DNA from: CAINVV01 sp037140615
Lineage (GTDB): Bacteria > Bacteroidota > Bacteroidia > Bacteroidales > Prolixibacteraceae
NCBI GenBank assembly: GCA_037140615.1
Contig: JBAXED010000032.1
Location: 1-40,421 of the forward strand
Direction: 5' to 3'
DNA: 40,421 nt
The notes beneath the pieces were generated by a model. The model worked only from the letters and a program-made list of their open reading frames with translations, had not been told where the DNA came from and ran no database searches. The translations under genes were made by a program, and so were the position numbers. Below are positions 39,576-40,421 of the stretch, in pieces. Every line of letters starts with the position of its first letter. The first letter of the stretch is position 1.

Positions 39576-40421
39576 TTATTGTTGTTCGTATCCAAAATTA
39601 CGAAGTTGGATCTCCTTGTCACGCCACTCTTTGGTCACTTTGACGAATAGTTCGAGAAAAACTTTCTTGCTGAAAAATTCTTCCATGTCTATCCGTGCTG
39701 AGGTACCTACCCTTTTCAAGGCTTCTCCCCGGTGACCAATAATAATCCCCTTCTGGGTTTCGCGCGACACATGTATGACCGCTGCAATTTTGAGAATCTT
39801 CTCTTCATCCTTGAAGGATTCTACCTCTATCTCCACCGAATACGGAACTTCTTTATCGTAGAAAAGAAGAATCTTCTCACGAATAATTTCCTGGGCAAAG
39901 AAACGTTCATTGCGATCGGTCAGTTCATCTTTCGGAAAATAGGGCAATCCCTCAGGAAGGATGGCCAGAATACGCGCAAATACATATTCCAGGTTAAACT
40001 TCTCCTTGGCCGAGATTGGGATTATTTCCGAATTGGGTACCAGCACTTTCCACTGTTCCACGAGCTTAATCAATGCGGGCTGGTCGGTCAGATCGATCTT
40101 GTTGATCAAGATCATCACCGGGACCTCCGCCATCTTCAATTTATCGAGGTATTCAATATTTTTGTCGATGCTCTCTGCCATATCTGTGACATAAAGCAAA
40201 ACATCTGCATCGCTCAAAGCGGTATCCACCGTTTTAAGCATGCTCTCCTGAAGCTTGTAGACAGGTTTTAAAATTCCGGGCGTATCAGAATATACGATCT
40301 GAAAATCCTCACCATTGACAATTCCCTTGATGCGATGACGGGTTGTCTGCATTTTCGATGTGATAATCGAAAGCTTCTCCCCCACCATGGCGTTCATCAA
40401 AGTCGACTTGCCAACGTTTGG
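39576..40421 (-). CDS. era: GTPase Era, 5' truncated by the window edge
   Basis: The C-terminal 281 codons of Era, a GTPase that binds the 3' end of 16S rRNA during 30S assembly. The frame stays open to the edge and already includes G1 PNVGKST, so only about 10-15 N-terminal residues are missing. G2 region TTRHRI, G3 DTPG and G4 NKID follow. The C-terminal KH domain is clear (KGIIIGHRGEALKRVGTSAR). It precedes der by 17 nt on the same strand. Confidence 0.96.
   Translation of the reverse strand, partial: PNVGKSTLMNAMVGEKLSIITSKMQTTRHRIKGIVNGEDFQIVYSDTPGILKPVYKLQESMLKTVDTALSDADVLLYVTDMAESIDKNIEYLDKLKMAEVPVMILINKIDLTDQPALIKLVEQWKVLVPNSEIIPISAKEKFNLEYVFARILAILPEGLPYFPKDELTDRNERFFAQEIIREKILLFYDKEVPYSVEIEVESFKDEEKILKIAAVIHVSRETQKGIIIGHRGEALKRVGTSARIDMEEFFSKKVFLELFVKVTKEWRDKEIQLRNFGYEQQ

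Overview
The window is about 40 kb of a Bacteroidota chromosome, most likely order Bacteroidales. The signs are the gene content and order (lysS-gpsA-pgi in a row, era next to der, a LysRS with a long C-terminal extension, DUF3078 and putative-porin outer membrane proteins), near-absence of Shine-Dalgarno sequences, several promoter boxes of the Bacteroidota type (TAnnTTTG, sometimes with TTTG or TTG about 19-22 nt upstream), and intergenic regions full of short repeats. The genus cannot be named from sequence alone. No tRNA, rRNA, CRISPR array, transposase or integrase was seen.

Layout. 1-7174 is mostly housekeeping: the 3' end of a mitochondrial-type aconitase, a small unknown ORF, miaA (TTG start), an acidic-tailed conserved hypothetical, pheT followed 1 nt later by a GNAT acetyltransferase, then a divergent pair (SRPBCC protein and UbiA-family prenyltransferase) whose shared intergenic region is flanked by an inverted 9-nt-unit repeat.

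7175-13140 is an accessory island on the minus strand. It holds a 1289-residue type IIG-like restriction-modification enzyme, a protein joining a Panacea/SocA-like N-terminus to a DUF488 domain, and a 273-residue protein of unknown fold, with gaps of only 28 and 1 nt. This three-gene operon is the best candidate for an undescribed system, probably anti-phage or DNA-modification related.

13141-22317 is a minus-strand tripartite efflux cassette: TetR-family repressor, TolC, a lipoprotein HlyD adaptor, two ABC ATPases and two ABC-2 permeases (YbhGFSR-like), followed by a DUF3078 barrel. The two ATPases have complementary degenerate motifs, predicting one good and one poor ATP site. The repressor has a tandem operator overlapping its own promoter.

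22446-40421 is again core-like: a PMCA-type calcium ATPase with two extra hydrophobic segments between TM3 and TM4, a putative porin, a CoA-type NUDIX hydrolase, recJ, lysS, gpsA, pgi, an unknown lipoprotein, an RluA-type pseudouridine synthase, a DEAD-box helicase, der, and era running off the right edge.

Across the window many spacers contain micro-repeat arrays with a fixed unit of 7, 8 or 9 nt. The same families recur between divergent, co-directional and convergent genes and often run right up to start or stop codons. They are the most striking non-coding signal here.
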